DNA of 64,000 bases from Dasania phycosphaerae (GCF_026891035.1 NZ_JAPTGG010000005.1:186001-250000); one strand, 5' to 3'; counted from the first letter of the stretch, positions 17,228 to 25,554 are shown. Notes: a model not told the origin generated them from the letters alone. Numbers and translations: made by a program.

Positions 17228-18628
17228 ATGAAATTTTTCCCCATTTTTGCAGACTTGCATAACAAAAAAGTGCTGGTAGTAGGCGCAGGCAAAGTCGCCA
17301 CAAGAAAAATTGAGGCGCTGCTCAAGGCCGGTGCGCAAGTGTGGGTAGTGGCCGAACAAGCCTGCCCAGCTGTGCAGGCTTGGGCACAGCAACAGCAAAT
17401 ACAGTTGCAGTTAAAAAGTTTTAGCGCCGAAGACTTAGCGCAATGTTGGCTGGTAGTGGCAGCCACCGATGACAGCAGCGTAAACCAGCAAGTACAGGCT
17501 GCAGCCGTGGCACAGTGCCTGTGGTGCAACAGTGTGGACGACCCCCAGCACAGCGAATTTATTATGCCTGCGGTAGTAGACCGTGGTGATATACAAGTGG
17601 CTATATCCAGCGGCGGTAATGCACCGGTATTGGCGCGGCGGCTGCGCGCGCAAATTGATAGTTTATTGCCGCAGGCTATAGCCGAGGTGGCAAGCTTAAT
17701 GGGGCGCTGGCGCGATAAAGTTAAACAAAGCCTACCCAGCTTCGATACGCGCCGCCAATTTTGGGAGCGCCTGTTAGACAGCGACATACTGCAGCGCTTT
17801 ACCGCAGGCCAGCAAACGCAAGCCGAGCAACTAGCTCAGCAGCTATTGGATGATTGCAGCAGTAATATCACCAGCCTACAAAAAGGCCATGTCAGCCTAG
17901 TGGGCGCAGGCCCCGGTGACGCCGAGTTGCTCACTATTAAAGCCCAGCTGCGTTTGCAGCAGGCCGATGTGATTTTTTACGATGCCTTGGTGGATAAAAG
18001 CATACTGGAGCGTGCCAGACGCGATGCCGAGTTTGTTTACGTAGGCAAAACCAAGGGCTTTCACAGCGTACCGCAAGAGGAAATCCAGGCACGCTTGGTG
18101 GCCTCGGCACAGGCGGGCAACAAAGTGGTGCGCCTAAAAGGTGGCGACCCCTTTGTGTTTGGCCGTGGCGGCGAAGAGCTACATGCCTTGGCCGAGGCAG
18201 GTATTAGCTTTGATGTAGTGCCGGGCATCACCGCCGCCGCCGCGGCAGCGGCCTATACCGGTGTGGCGCTAACTCACCGCGACTATGCGCAATCTACCGT
18301 GTTTGTGACTGGTCACGGCCAAGAGGGCGGAGATTTAGATTGGGCCAGCCTGGCAAAAAGCCAGCAAACCCTGGCTATTTATATGGGCTTGCACCAGTCG
18401 GCTGATATACAAAAACAGTTGATAGAGCATGGCCGCGCCCCCAATACGCCGGTAGCGATAATCGAAAACGCCAGCCGCCCAGAGCAGCGCAGTGTAGGGG
18501 GGCAGCTTAAAGATCTGGCCCAGTTAATACAGCGCCACGAGGTAAAATCACCGGCTATTATTTTGGTGGGTGAGGTATGCCAGCAGCTGGGGGATTACCA
18601 CTGGTTTGGTGCTAAGCCCTTAAAGTAA
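17228..18628 (+). CDS. cysG: Siroheme synthase (trifunctional)
   Basis: This 466-residue fusion enzyme makes siroheme from uroporphyrinogen III. The N-terminal half (about 1-210) is the NAD-dependent precorrin-2 dehydrogenase/ferrochelatase, with VLVVGAGKVATRKIE and ISSGGNAPVLARRLR. The C-terminal half (about 220-460) is the S-adenosylmethionine-dependent uroporphyrinogen methyltransferase, with VSLVGAGPGDAELLT, RLKGGDPFVFGRGGEE and VVPGITAA. Length matches E. coli CysG (457). A TTG at 17216 is in frame, but the ATG at 17228 starts the family N-terminus. It supplies the cofactor of CysI, encoded just upstream. No terminator was seen after it; the cysH promoter block lies in the gap. Confidence 0.96.
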   Translation: MKFFPIFADLHNKKVLVVGAGKVATRKIEALLKAGAQVWVVAEQACPAVQAWAQQQQIQLQLKSFSAEDLAQCWLVVAATDDSSVNQQVQAAAVAQCLWCNSVDDPQHSEFIMPAVVDRGDIQVAISSGGNAPVLARRLRAQIDSLLPQAIAEVASLMGRWRDKVKQSLPSFDTRRQFWERLLDSDILQRFTAGQQTQAEQLAQQLLDDCSSNITSLQKGHVSLVGAGPGDAELLTIKAQLRLQQADVIFYDALVDKSILERARRDAEFVYVGKTKGFHSVPQEEIQARLVASAQAGNKVVRLKGGDPFVFGRGGEELHALAEAGISFDVVPGITAAAAAAAYTGVALTHRDYAQSTVFVTGHGQEGGDLDWASLAKSQQTLAIYMGLHQSADIQKQLIEHGRAPNTPVAIIENASRPEQRSVGGQLKDLAQLIQRHEVKSPAIILVGEVCQQLGDYHWFGAKPLK

Positions 18629-18678
18629 TACCGTCAACCAGTTATTCTTTTTAGTTATTAGCTTAGTGATAGTTAGTA

Positions 18679-18718
18679 TTTTATTTCATGGTTGATATTT
18701 TCCATAATACGCGCCATT
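18679..18718 (+). promoter_or_regulatory. Candidate cys promoter upstream of cysH
   Basis: TTTTATTT at 18679-18686 and CATAATACGCGCCATT at 18703-18718 repeat the pair found upstream of cysJ, with identical 24-bp spacing and one mismatch in the second block. The middle of the two elements is unrelated, so this is not a simple duplication. The leader to cysH is 56 nt. Confidence 0.6.
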
Positions 18719-18774
18719 AACAGCCCCGCTAGGGCTGAGATCGTAGACCACTGTTTTTAAAGTAGGAGAGTGCC

Positions 18775-19479
18775 ATGGCATTGGCAGACAAAGTAAACAC
18801 CCTGATCGCCGATTTACAGGCCATGGCGCAGGAGCACAGCAGCATCGTATTGGCCAACAGCTTAGGCGCAGAAGACATGTTGCTAAGCCATGTGATTTTG
18901 CGCAATAAAATTGCCATAGACATATTCTCGCTGGATACCGGCCGCCTGCACCCCGAAACCGTTAACCTGCTGTCTACCATAGAATCGCGTTACAACTACC
19001 GCGTGCATGTGTATTACCCCCAAGCCGAAGCCACCCAAAACTACGTGGCTGAAAACGGCATTAACGGCTTTTACAACTCTTTAGAGGCCCGTAAAAGCTG
19101 CTGCTACATACGCAAAGTAGAGCCGCTAAAACGCGCCTTAGCAGGCAAGGAGGCCTGGATTACCGGCATGCGCAGCGAGCAATCCCCCTCACGTGCCGGC
19201 ATAGACGCCAAAGAGTGGGACGAAGGCAACGGCCTGTGGAAGTACAACCCACTGGCCACTTGGACCGAAGCCGAGCTGTGGGAATATATACGCGCCGAGC
19301 ACGTACCCTACAACCCCTTACACGACCAAGGCTTCCCCAGCATAGGCTGCGCGCCCTGTACCCGCGCGGTGCAACCCGGCGAGGATGTACGCGCTGGCCG
19401 CTGGTGGTGGGAGCAGCGTGAAGGCGGCCAGGAGTGCGGCCTGCACGTGGCGGAAGCGCCAGTCACTATCTTGAAATAG
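18775..19479 (+). CDS. cysH: Adenylylsulfate / phosphoadenylylsulfate reductase
   Basis: This 234-residue protein reduces activated sulfate to sulfite. The catalytic cysteine is Cys221 in ECGLH. It also has the CysCys pair 109-110 and the CxxC pair Cys192/Cys195. These four bind a [4Fe-4S] cluster in APS reductases and are absent from E. coli-type PAPS reductase. APS is therefore the likelier substrate, although the gene will be named cysH in either case. The nucleotide-binding loop SLGAEDMLLSH is near the N-terminus. An AGGAG ribosome site precedes the ATG. The sulfurylase genes cysD/cysN are not in this window. Confidence 0.94.
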   Translation: MALADKVNTLIADLQAMAQEHSSIVLANSLGAEDMLLSHVILRNKIAIDIFSLDTGRLHPETVNLLSTIESRYNYRVHVYYPQAEATQNYVAENGINGFYNSLEARKSCCYIRKVEPLKRALAGKEAWITGMRSEQSPSRAGIDAKEWDEGNGLWKYNPLATWTEAELWEYIRAEHVPYNPLHDQGFPSIGCAPCTRAVQPGEDVRAGRWWWEQREGGQECGLHVAEAPVTILK

Positions 19480-19484
19480 TTTTT

Positions 19485-19518
19485 AAAAAAATCCTCGCAA
19501 TGCGGGGATTTTTTTTAT
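19485..19518 (+). terminator. Rho-independent terminator after cysH
   Basis: AAATCCTCGCA pairs with TGCGGGGATTT (one T-G wobble) and is followed by eight or more T residues, starting six bases after the cysH stop. Confidence 0.9.
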
Positions 19519-19520
19519 TG

Positions 19521-19574
19521 GTCATACCCAAGGCGACTCCTTCTAGTCGCGGGGCAGGCTCTACCGGCGAACGC
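19521..19574 (+). repeat. Degenerate copy B of the 26-nt palindromic repeat, with internal insertion
   Basis: GTCATACC at the left and CCGGCGAACGCAGGTATCCA at the right match the two ends of the 26-nt repeat, but about 34 bp are inserted between them and one core base has changed. It lies directly after the cysH terminator. Confidence 0.55.
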
Positions 19575-19655
19575 AGGTATCCATAGTTTTTATTTGTAAA
19601 AAAGTCTGCGCTTCACAGATAAATTGCATAGTAATCAAGGCGACTTTCTGCAGAC

Positions 19656-21659
19656 TCAGCGCACCGCGCTAAGAAAATGCATATGCTTTTCGTATTGGTC
19701 TAGCACGTCGGCGATAACCTGGTCTTCTGTCCAGCCCATGATGTCGTAATCTTGCCCGCCTTCGGCTAGGTAAACTTCGGCGCGGTAGTAGCGTAGTTTT
19801 TCATCGCGGCGGCGGGTGGTGTCGCGCATAATAAAGCTGGGCGGGGTGTAGGGGCGTGCGTGTACGGAGTAGAAAAACTCTTGCTCATCGCCGTGGTCCA
19901 CCTCTATCCAAATCCTGCCCTGTTGGTCGTTGGTGACCTTTGCATCCAGCGAGCGTTTGGTTAATTCGTCTACTACTTTTTTGAGTGAGGGCTCTACGAT
20001 AGTTTCTAAAAAGCTGATTACTTCGTTGTGGCGAGGTTGGTGCACTATGCGTGATAAGCGCTGTTGCCAGCCGCCGGGGCGTGGGGGCAGGCGCGGGGCT
20101 ATCATGGCGTCGCGGGAGCTAACTTGTTTGACTACTTCTAGCCGTAAAGCGCGTACCAAGCCCCAGCACATAAAGAGCATAATAATGGCAAAGGGCAGGG
20201 CGCTGGCTATTACCACGGTTTGCAGGGCGGCTAAACCGCCAGCGACTAGCAGCGCGGCGGCAATGCAGCCCTCTAGCACCGACCAGAATATGCGCTGCCA
20301 CACCGGGGTTTCATCGTCGCCACCGGAGGTGAGCATGTCTACTACCAATGAGCCTGAGTCGGAGGAGGTGACAAAAAAAGTAATGACTAGCACGGTGGCG
20401 ATTAGCGAGGCGATAGTTGAAAAGGGCAAGTATTCTAAAAACTGAAACAGTGCCACCGAAGTGTCGGCGGCAACGGCTGCTGGCAGCTGCACATTGCCTT
20501 GTTCCAAAATCATGTGCAGGGCGTTATTGCCAAAAAAGGTCATCCACATAAAGGTAAAGCCCACCGGCACAATTAATACCCCGGTAACAAACTCGCGTAT
20601 GGTGCGGCCACGGGAAACCCGCGCGATAAACATGCCCACAAAGGGCGACCAGGCTATCCACCAGCCCCAGTAAAATAACGTCCAGCCGCCTATCCAATCG
20701 CCGGGTTGATAGGCGTATAGGTTGAAAGTGGTTTCCACCAGCCCCGATAAATAAGCCCCTACGTTTTGCACATAGGTTTGTAGCAAGTACACGGTAGGCC
20801 CTACCGCTAACACAAACACTAATAAGATCACCGCCAGTATCAGGTTTAACTCAGACACGCGGCGTATGCCGCCATCCAAGCCCATGGCTACCGAAATCGT
20901 GGCAAAGCAGGTGATGATGGCGATGAGTGCCATTTGCCAGTTAACATTGACCGGCACATCAAACAGATAGTTTAGCCCGGAGTTGACTTGGATCACCCCA
21001 AAACCCAACGAGGTTGCCACCCCAAACAGCGTACCTAATACCGCAAATATATCGATAGCGTGGCCTATGGGGCCGTAAATTTTGTCGCCTATTAGCGGGT
21101 AAAAAGCCGAGCGTATGGTGAGTGGTAAATTATGGCGAAAAGCAAAATACGCCAGCGCCAAGGCCACTACCGCATAAATCGCCCAGGCGTGCATGCCCCA
21201 GTGAAAAAAAGTGATGCGCATAGCTTGGCGCGCAGCCTCAACGGTGCCTGCATCGCCTACCGGTGGGTTCATGGTGTGCATGACCGGTTCGGCCACACCA
21301 AAAAACATTAAGCCTATGCCCATGCCAGCAGAAAACAGCATGGCAAACCAAGATAAAAAACTATAATCCGGCTCGCTGTGGTCTGGCCCTAGTTTGATAT
21401 GGCCATAACGCGACAGTGCTAAAATCACCACAAATAATAAAAACAGCGCCACCGCTAATACATAAAACCAACCCGCAGTGTGTACCACCCAGGCATTGAT
21501 TGCCGAGAACAGCTGGTTAGCCAGCTGCGGCGCAATAACAGTAAATAGCACAAAGATCAGGCACAGGGTGACTGAGCCTATAAATACGGGGAGGTTAACT
21601 TTTATCCAGCTTGGCTTTTCCTCTTTATTATTGCTGGCTATGTCTGTTGCGTTGTTCAT
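19656..21659 (-). CDS. BCCT-family betaine/choline/carnitine transporter
   Basis: This 667-residue inner-membrane transporter has about twelve hydrophobic segments. BCCT signatures are visible: AGMGIGLMFFGVAEPVMH, FRHNLPLTIRSAFYPLIG, and the tryptophan-rich YWGWWIAWSPFVGMFIAR followed by SRGRTIREFV. It has a cytoplasmic C-terminal extension of about 150 residues, and its total length is like E. coli BetT (677). A choline or glycine-betaine substrate is likely, but sequence alone cannot fix it. It is the second gene after a porin-like gene, separated by 38 bp on the same strand, which suggests coupled outer- and inner-membrane uptake of an osmolyte or its precursor. Confidence 0.92.
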   Translation of the reverse strand: MNNATDIASNNKEEKPSWIKVNLPVFIGSVTLCLIFVLFTVIAPQLANQLFSAINAWVVHTAGWFYVLAVALFLLFVVILALSRYGHIKLGPDHSEPDYSFLSWFAMLFSAGMGIGLMFFGVAEPVMHTMNPPVGDAGTVEAARQAMRITFFHWGMHAWAIYAVVALALAYFAFRHNLPLTIRSAFYPLIGDKIYGPIGHAIDIFAVLGTLFGVATSLGFGVIQVNSGLNYLFDVPVNVNWQMALIAIITCFATISVAMGLDGGIRRVSELNLILAVILLVFVLAVGPTVYLLQTYVQNVGAYLSGLVETTFNLYAYQPGDWIGGWTLFYWGWWIAWSPFVGMFIARVSRGRTIREFVTGVLIVPVGFTFMWMTFFGNNALHMILEQGNVQLPAAVAADTSVALFQFLEYLPFSTIASLIATVLVITFFVTSSDSGSLVVDMLTSGGDDETPVWQRIFWSVLEGCIAAALLVAGGLAALQTVVIASALPFAIIMLFMCWGLVRALRLEVVKQVSSRDAMIAPRLPPRPGGWQQRLSRIVHQPRHNEVISFLETIVEPSLKKVVDELTKRSLDAKVTNDQQGRIWIEVDHGDEQEFFYSVHARPYTPPSFIMRDTTRRRDEKLRYYRAEVYLAEGGQDYDIMGWTEDQVIADVLDQYEKHMHFLSAVR

Positions 21660-21697
21660 AGGGTTATCCGTTTACAGTTGCGGTGTATGGGATGTGC

Positions 21698-22822
21698 TTA
21701 TAGGTAAAAGTCTAGGGTGATATACAGTGCGTCAAAGTCGCCTTCACCCACTTGGCCGTTGCGGTCTATAAAACCATCTTGTACTAAATACTCTACATAG
21801 AGCCAGCCGGGGCCATAGTCGTATTTAAAACCCGGCGCATAAGCGGTAACGGTATTAACGCGGTTGCCTTGGGTTTTGGGTTGGGCTGCGCTGGCATCTA
21901 TATAAAAAGTCCAAGGGCCATGGCGGTAGCCTAGCTCGGCGGCCAAACGATTATTTTTAATCGTTTCTGGTAGCATGGCAGTTTGCCAATGGGCTTTGGG
22001 TAAGTCTCGTGTTTGTTGTATGTATGAGGCTTTTAAAAATAAATTATCGATTTCGCCTAAATAATACAAAGCAAAGGCCTGATGGCTACCGCTGGTAGGT
22101 TTATCCGGCGTGCCGGTAAGGTCCTGCAGCTGGCCAGCTTGTAGTGATAGGCCTAGGGCGTGCTGCGCTGTGGCCTGCCACAAGCCATTAGCCACCCAGG
22201 TTTGCACCTTGCGGTAGGTGGTAGCGCTGCCCCAGTGGCCGTTGTCGTCTAGGGTGTCGGTACTGTCGCCACCCCAGTCGTCGGCCAGGTAATAAGCAAG
22301 GTCATAGTTAAACTTACTTTGCTCGCGGCTGAGTTTAACCCCTACATCCATTTGATCGCCATAGCCCGCCAGCAAGATATCACCGGGCCAGAAGTTGCTG
22401 GTTTTCCAGCCGAAGGGCAGCTGTGATTTGCCCACCCGCAATGTGTAATGGTCGCCCCAACGCCAGCCCACCCAGGCTTTGTGCATAGCGAATTCACTAC
22501 CGCTAGAATTATTGTCAGGGTCAGTAAAACTGCCGGGGCCTATACGCATTTCAGCCGAGTACAGCCAGCGGCCTTCATCCTTTGCGTCGCCATCGGCATA
22601 AATAATCAACGCCTCATCACCGAACTCGCCCCCGCTATTGTTATTGGCTTTGTCGCCGGGCAGGTATTTGTAATTACCCCATACACCTGCGGATAAGGTT
22701 TTTTGGGCCTCGGCGCTAGCGTTAGAGCTGGCGGCCATCAGGCCTAAGCACAAGAAGGGCAGGGCTAAAATTTTTTGTAACGAGGGTTTATGTGGTTTGT
22801 GCTCGCTTAGTAAAATTTTCAC
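21698..22822 (-). CDS. Outer-membrane porin-like beta-barrel protein
   Basis: This protein of about 374 residues has a hydrophobic signal region ending near SSNASAEA, followed by many alternating aromatic beta-strands and a C-terminal phenylalanine-containing strand (ITLDFYL), as in outer-membrane barrels. A loop rich in Asp, Asn and Gly (DPDNNSSGSEF) follows the third strand. The fold resembles phosphate-selective (OprP/OprO) or related porins; the family is uncertain and the solute unknown. The frame is open to an ATG at 22939, which would add 39 polar residues before the signal peptide. The GTG at 22822 gives a more normal signal peptide and is preferred, without a convincing ribosome site. 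It is transcribed before the BCCT gene. Confidence 0.7.
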   Translation of the reverse strand: MKILLSEHKPHKPSLQKILALPFLCLGLMAASSNASAEAQKTLSAGVWGNYKYLPGDKANNNSGGEFGDEALIIYADGDAKDEGRWLYSAEMRIGPGSFTDPDNNSSGSEFAMHKAWVGWRWGDHYTLRVGKSQLPFGWKTSNFWPGDILLAGYGDQMDVGVKLSREQSKFNYDLAYYLADDWGGDSTDTLDDNGHWGSATTYRKVQTWVANGLWQATAQHALGLSLQAGQLQDLTGTPDKPTSGSHQAFALYYLGEIDNLFLKASYIQQTRDLPKAHWQTAMLPETIKNNRLAAELGYRHGPWTFYIDASAAQPKTQGNRVNTVTAYAPGFKYDYGPGWLYVEYLVQDGFIDRNGQVGEGDFDALYITLDFYL

Positions 22823-23091
22823 AATAGAGCCAATTTTTTTTGGAGAATTTCGGTTTTTAGCGGCATTACAGCTAAAACATGGGGTTTTTCGTTGGGTAAT
22901 TATAACAAGCTTATGTGCTCTATGTTTTGAAAAGGCCATAAAAATGGGGTTTGTATTTATGTTAGCATTGTTTTTTTCGTGTTGGTTTATTAAGCATAGT
23001 GCATGTTGATGATTTAGCTTGTTTAAAAAAGTTAGGTTGTTTTGCAGGAAGGGGTGGTTTTTTCTTTTTTATCGTAGTCATTGGGTTAGTT

Positions 23092-23503
23092 GAGTTCCGC
23101 CCAGCTGGGCGGGTTCATTATTTTGATTCAAAAATGCTATTCGCATTCTTTCACCCTACGGGCGCCTTTAGACCACAGGCGTCCAAACTGCTATGCAGTT
23201 TGTGCTTGCCCAAAGAAAACAGAACCAAAAGAAAGGGCACCCCTAGTCCGTCGTCGGCTACGCCCCTTTAATTTATAAATAAGCCTGCGCTACTCAAACA
23301 AATTGCATGCAATTTGGACGACCTTTAGGTCGCCCAGAGGGTGAAAAAAAAACCTTAGTTTTTTTGAATCAAATTAACGGCCGCTGCGGAACTCACCTTT
23401 TGAAGATACTTAATCTTCAAAAGGCTCATACAGTCCTCGCTATTTTGTGCCGTTAAATTCCTCCGTTGCTCGGCGACTCCCAAGGGGGACGGGTGCTTCG
23501 TAG
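23092..23503. repeat. Dispersed structured repeat, copy R2 (two arms in opposite orientation)
   Basis: A partial forward arm (about 23092-23210) meets a longer reverse arm (about 23215-23503). The forward arm has GGGCGCC/GGCGTCC and CAAACTGC/GCAGTTTG stems. The reverse arm has an 18-nt palindrome at 23299-23316 and a perfect 12-bp stem at 23396-23407/23413-23424. It fills most of the gap between the porin and GFA genes. Short open frames here follow the repeat and are not credible genes. The rest of the gap (22823-23091) is AT-rich leader. Confidence 0.82.
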
Positions 23504-23596
23504 TGAGTTTGGTTTGTGATAATAGATTGTTGAGTAGAGCGTTGTTAGCTTTGATGGCATTAGTACTGCGTGGAACACGCTGTACTAATGGGGAAG

Positions 23597-23622
23597 GTCA
23601 TACCGGCGAACGCCGGTATCCA
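23597..23622 (+). repeat. 26-nt dispersed palindromic repeat, copy C
   Basis: Identical over all 26 bases to copy A at 509-534. It lies 29 bp beyond the 3' end of the GFA-family gene. Confidence 0.85.
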
Positions 23623-23651
23623 GTGGCTTGGATTTTGATGACACAGCGATA

Positions 23652-24065
23652 CTAAGGCTGTTTATCAAAAACCTTTGCACCTTCGGGTAACTCAAACCAG
23701 CTTAGTTTTTCACTGACCCAAATATGTGCCGTGGGCTCAAATACACTATCGTCTTCTAGGTTTACCGGTTTGAGTTTTAATTTTACCGTGGAGGGATCAT
23801 CGGGGTTGTAATGGTACACACGGTTACCACAGTTAGGGCAAAACTTAGCGCTATTAATATTGCCGCTATCAGAAGGACGGCTCCATTCTTTAAGCTCACC
23901 ACTAAACTCAATAGTATCCGCCGGAATCATCGCCGTAACACTAAAAGGCGCAGTCGATAACTTCTGGCACTCAGTGCAGTGGCAAGCCAGCACCATTTTG
24001 GGTGCTTCATGTAACGTATAAGTAAGTTGGCCGCATTGGCAGGAACCTTTGGTGGGGAGTTTCAT
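23652..24065 (-). CDS. GFA-family (Mss4-like fold) zinc protein
   Basis: This 137-residue protein has the zinc-ligand pattern of the GFA family: CQCG near residue 9, CHCTECQ near 28-34 and CPNCGNRVYHY near 76-86. The family is named after glutathione-dependent formaldehyde-activating enzyme, but most members have no proven activity, and no formaldehyde genes are nearby. The start ATG at 24065 opens the normal N-terminus (K-GSCQCGQLTYTL). It sits between two repeat-rich zones together with an AT-rich GIY-YIG gene, transcribed in the same direction but separated by 164 bp. Confidence 0.85.
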   Translation of the reverse strand: MKLPTKGSCQCGQLTYTLHEAPKMVLACHCTECQKLSTAPFSVTAMIPADTIEFSGELKEWSRPSDSGNINSAKFCPNCGNRVYHYNPDDPSTVKLKLKPVNLEDDSVFEPTAHIWVSEKLSWFELPEGAKVFDKQP

Positions 24066-24229
24066 GGTGGCTGTGCTCCTGGTGTGTTGATTGAGTAAGA
24101 AATTTTATTGAGGCTGTAGTTTTCTTGACCGGTATAGTAAAAATCTCGTTTGTCTCTAATGGTTTTCAAGTATTCTGACATAGAGAGATATTGTTGAATT
24201 AATATTGATCAAAGAAGTTTTTTAGGTAC

Positions 24230-25060
24230 TTAGTTTTCATTTAGTCCGTATGCCCTTGAGCCTAGTTTGTTTTTATAAAAGTTTTCGTATTCGATAACTT
24301 CTTTTTGTGTAAGAGATTTTGGTAAAGTACGTAATATTGAAAACCTAAACTCGCGGTGCATATTCTCGCTATTCTCACATATATTCTTTAGCAGCTTATT
24401 ACCACCATGGCCAGATGTTGAATAGTTTTTCCACCTGCCATATATGCCATCAATACCGCAAGCTGAACCAATATACTGTGCGCCTGTACTAGGTTGTAAT
24501 ATTAAGTATATTCCCGCCACGTTAGATAAAGCAGATTGCCACTCTCGATTTGCTTCAGGGTGATTAAAAATACGGCTTAACTCATCGAAATTTAGAACAA
24601 AATCGAGATATCCAGGAAAAGGTCTTGCATACCCAGTAGGCAATATTTCCACAACTTCCTTTTCAGTGAACCATTGATGCCATGCTCTCGTGGATTGCCC
24701 CCAGTCAATTACTATTCTCTCTTCTAAATCCTTGTAACCTTTTTCTTTCTCGAGTCGGTAAAACCAATTATCAGGATCTTCGGAAAGCGTATAAGAACTA
24801 GGTAGGCTAACTTCAGCAACTCGAGAGCGCGAAAGAACTTTATATACCCCATATAATCTAGCTTTACTATACGGTAGGCCAATGAAGGAAATCATATATT
24901 CGCAATCGAGAATAGGTTTAGATTGGCAAGCTTGATAGGTTTCAAGTTGTCCTGTTGTCATTAGTTCATAGAGGTCATGTCGCTGATCTTGATGCCGAAC
25001 AAGTTTAATTTTCTTACTTGTGTCTAAGCCTCTTAATTTTAGTAATTCAACAATATTCAT
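24230..25060 (-). CDS. GIY-YIG nuclease-domain protein
   Basis: This 276-residue protein has a C-terminal GIY-YIG domain: GIY at 183-185, YIG at 196-198, Arg209, and the likely catalytic Glu259 in EYENFYKNKLGS. The first 175 residues match no family I recognise. They contain IGLPYSKARLYGVYKV, which could be a PUA-like or DNA-binding domain, but this is not certain. Base composition is clearly more AT-rich than the neighbours, and the gene is flanked by dispersed repeats, so recent transfer is likely. Possible roles are a defence or mobile-element nuclease, or an uncharacterised cellular one. No methyltransferase or partner is adjacent. Confidence 0.78.
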   Translation of the reverse strand: MNIVELLKLRGLDTSKKIKLVRHQDQRHDLYELMTTGQLETYQACQSKPILDCEYMISFIGLPYSKARLYGVYKVLSRSRVAEVSLPSSYTLSEDPDNWFYRLEKEKGYKDLEERIVIDWGQSTRAWHQWFTEKEVVEILPTGYARPFPGYLDFVLNFDELSRIFNHPEANREWQSALSNVAGIYLILQPSTGAQYIGSACGIDGIYGRWKNYSTSGHGGNKLLKNICENSENMHREFRFSILRTLPKSLTQKEVIEYENFYKNKLGSRAYGLNEN

Positions 25061-25242
25061 ATGTTACTTGAGGATACCTAGCAATTTGTAAAGATAATTG
25101 TTGGAGAGTCACGGTTATATGTAAATCTCAATAGAAAAGTAAATTTCTGTATATTTATGCCTTAATATACAGAAATTTAAATATGAACACCTAATTCTTT
25201 ATCTGTGTAGTATTTACAGTCTTAATACTAGTGGCATACTTT

Positions 25243-25495
25243 CTACGAAGCACCCAAACTCCCCTTGGGAGTCGCCGAGCAACGGAGAAAAGTAGCGGTA
25301 TTCATAGCGAGGACTGTCTGAGTATTTTGAAGATTGAGTATCTTCAAAATGCGAGTTCCGCAGCGGCCGCTAGTTTTGGAGTAGCGCAGGGCATCGGCGT
25401 AGCCGACGACGGACTAGGGGGGCCCTTTGGAGTTAAGAGGCCTTTGGGCATGCAAAGGTCTCTTATCGCCCGGCAAGGCGAAACGTTACTGGAAA
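25243..25495 (+). repeat. Dispersed structured repeat, copy R3
   Basis: This has the same conserved blocks as R1 in the same order but lacks the roughly 100-nt section holding the second and third hairpins. Its main hairpin is a perfect 11-bp stem, 25324-25334/25340-25350, with loop TGAGT. It occupies most of the 560-bp gap between the GIY-YIG gene and hisA; the remainder shows nothing but the palindrome at 25529. A 118-codon open frame across it is a by-product. Confidence 0.83.
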
Positions 25496-25528
25496 TACAG
25501 TGGGATAATCAAAAAAGAAAAAAAGTTA

Positions 25529-25554
25529 TGGATACCGGCGTTCGCCGGTATGAC
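25529..25554 (-). repeat. 26-nt dispersed palindromic repeat, copy D
   Basis: Exact reverse complement of copies A and C. It lies 34 bp after R3 and 66 bp beyond the 3' end of the hisA-like gene. Confidence 0.85.

Noticed and set aside
22999..23278. Two short open frames in the gap beside the GFA gene
   Set aside because: They run through repeat R2 and its hairpins and resemble no protein.
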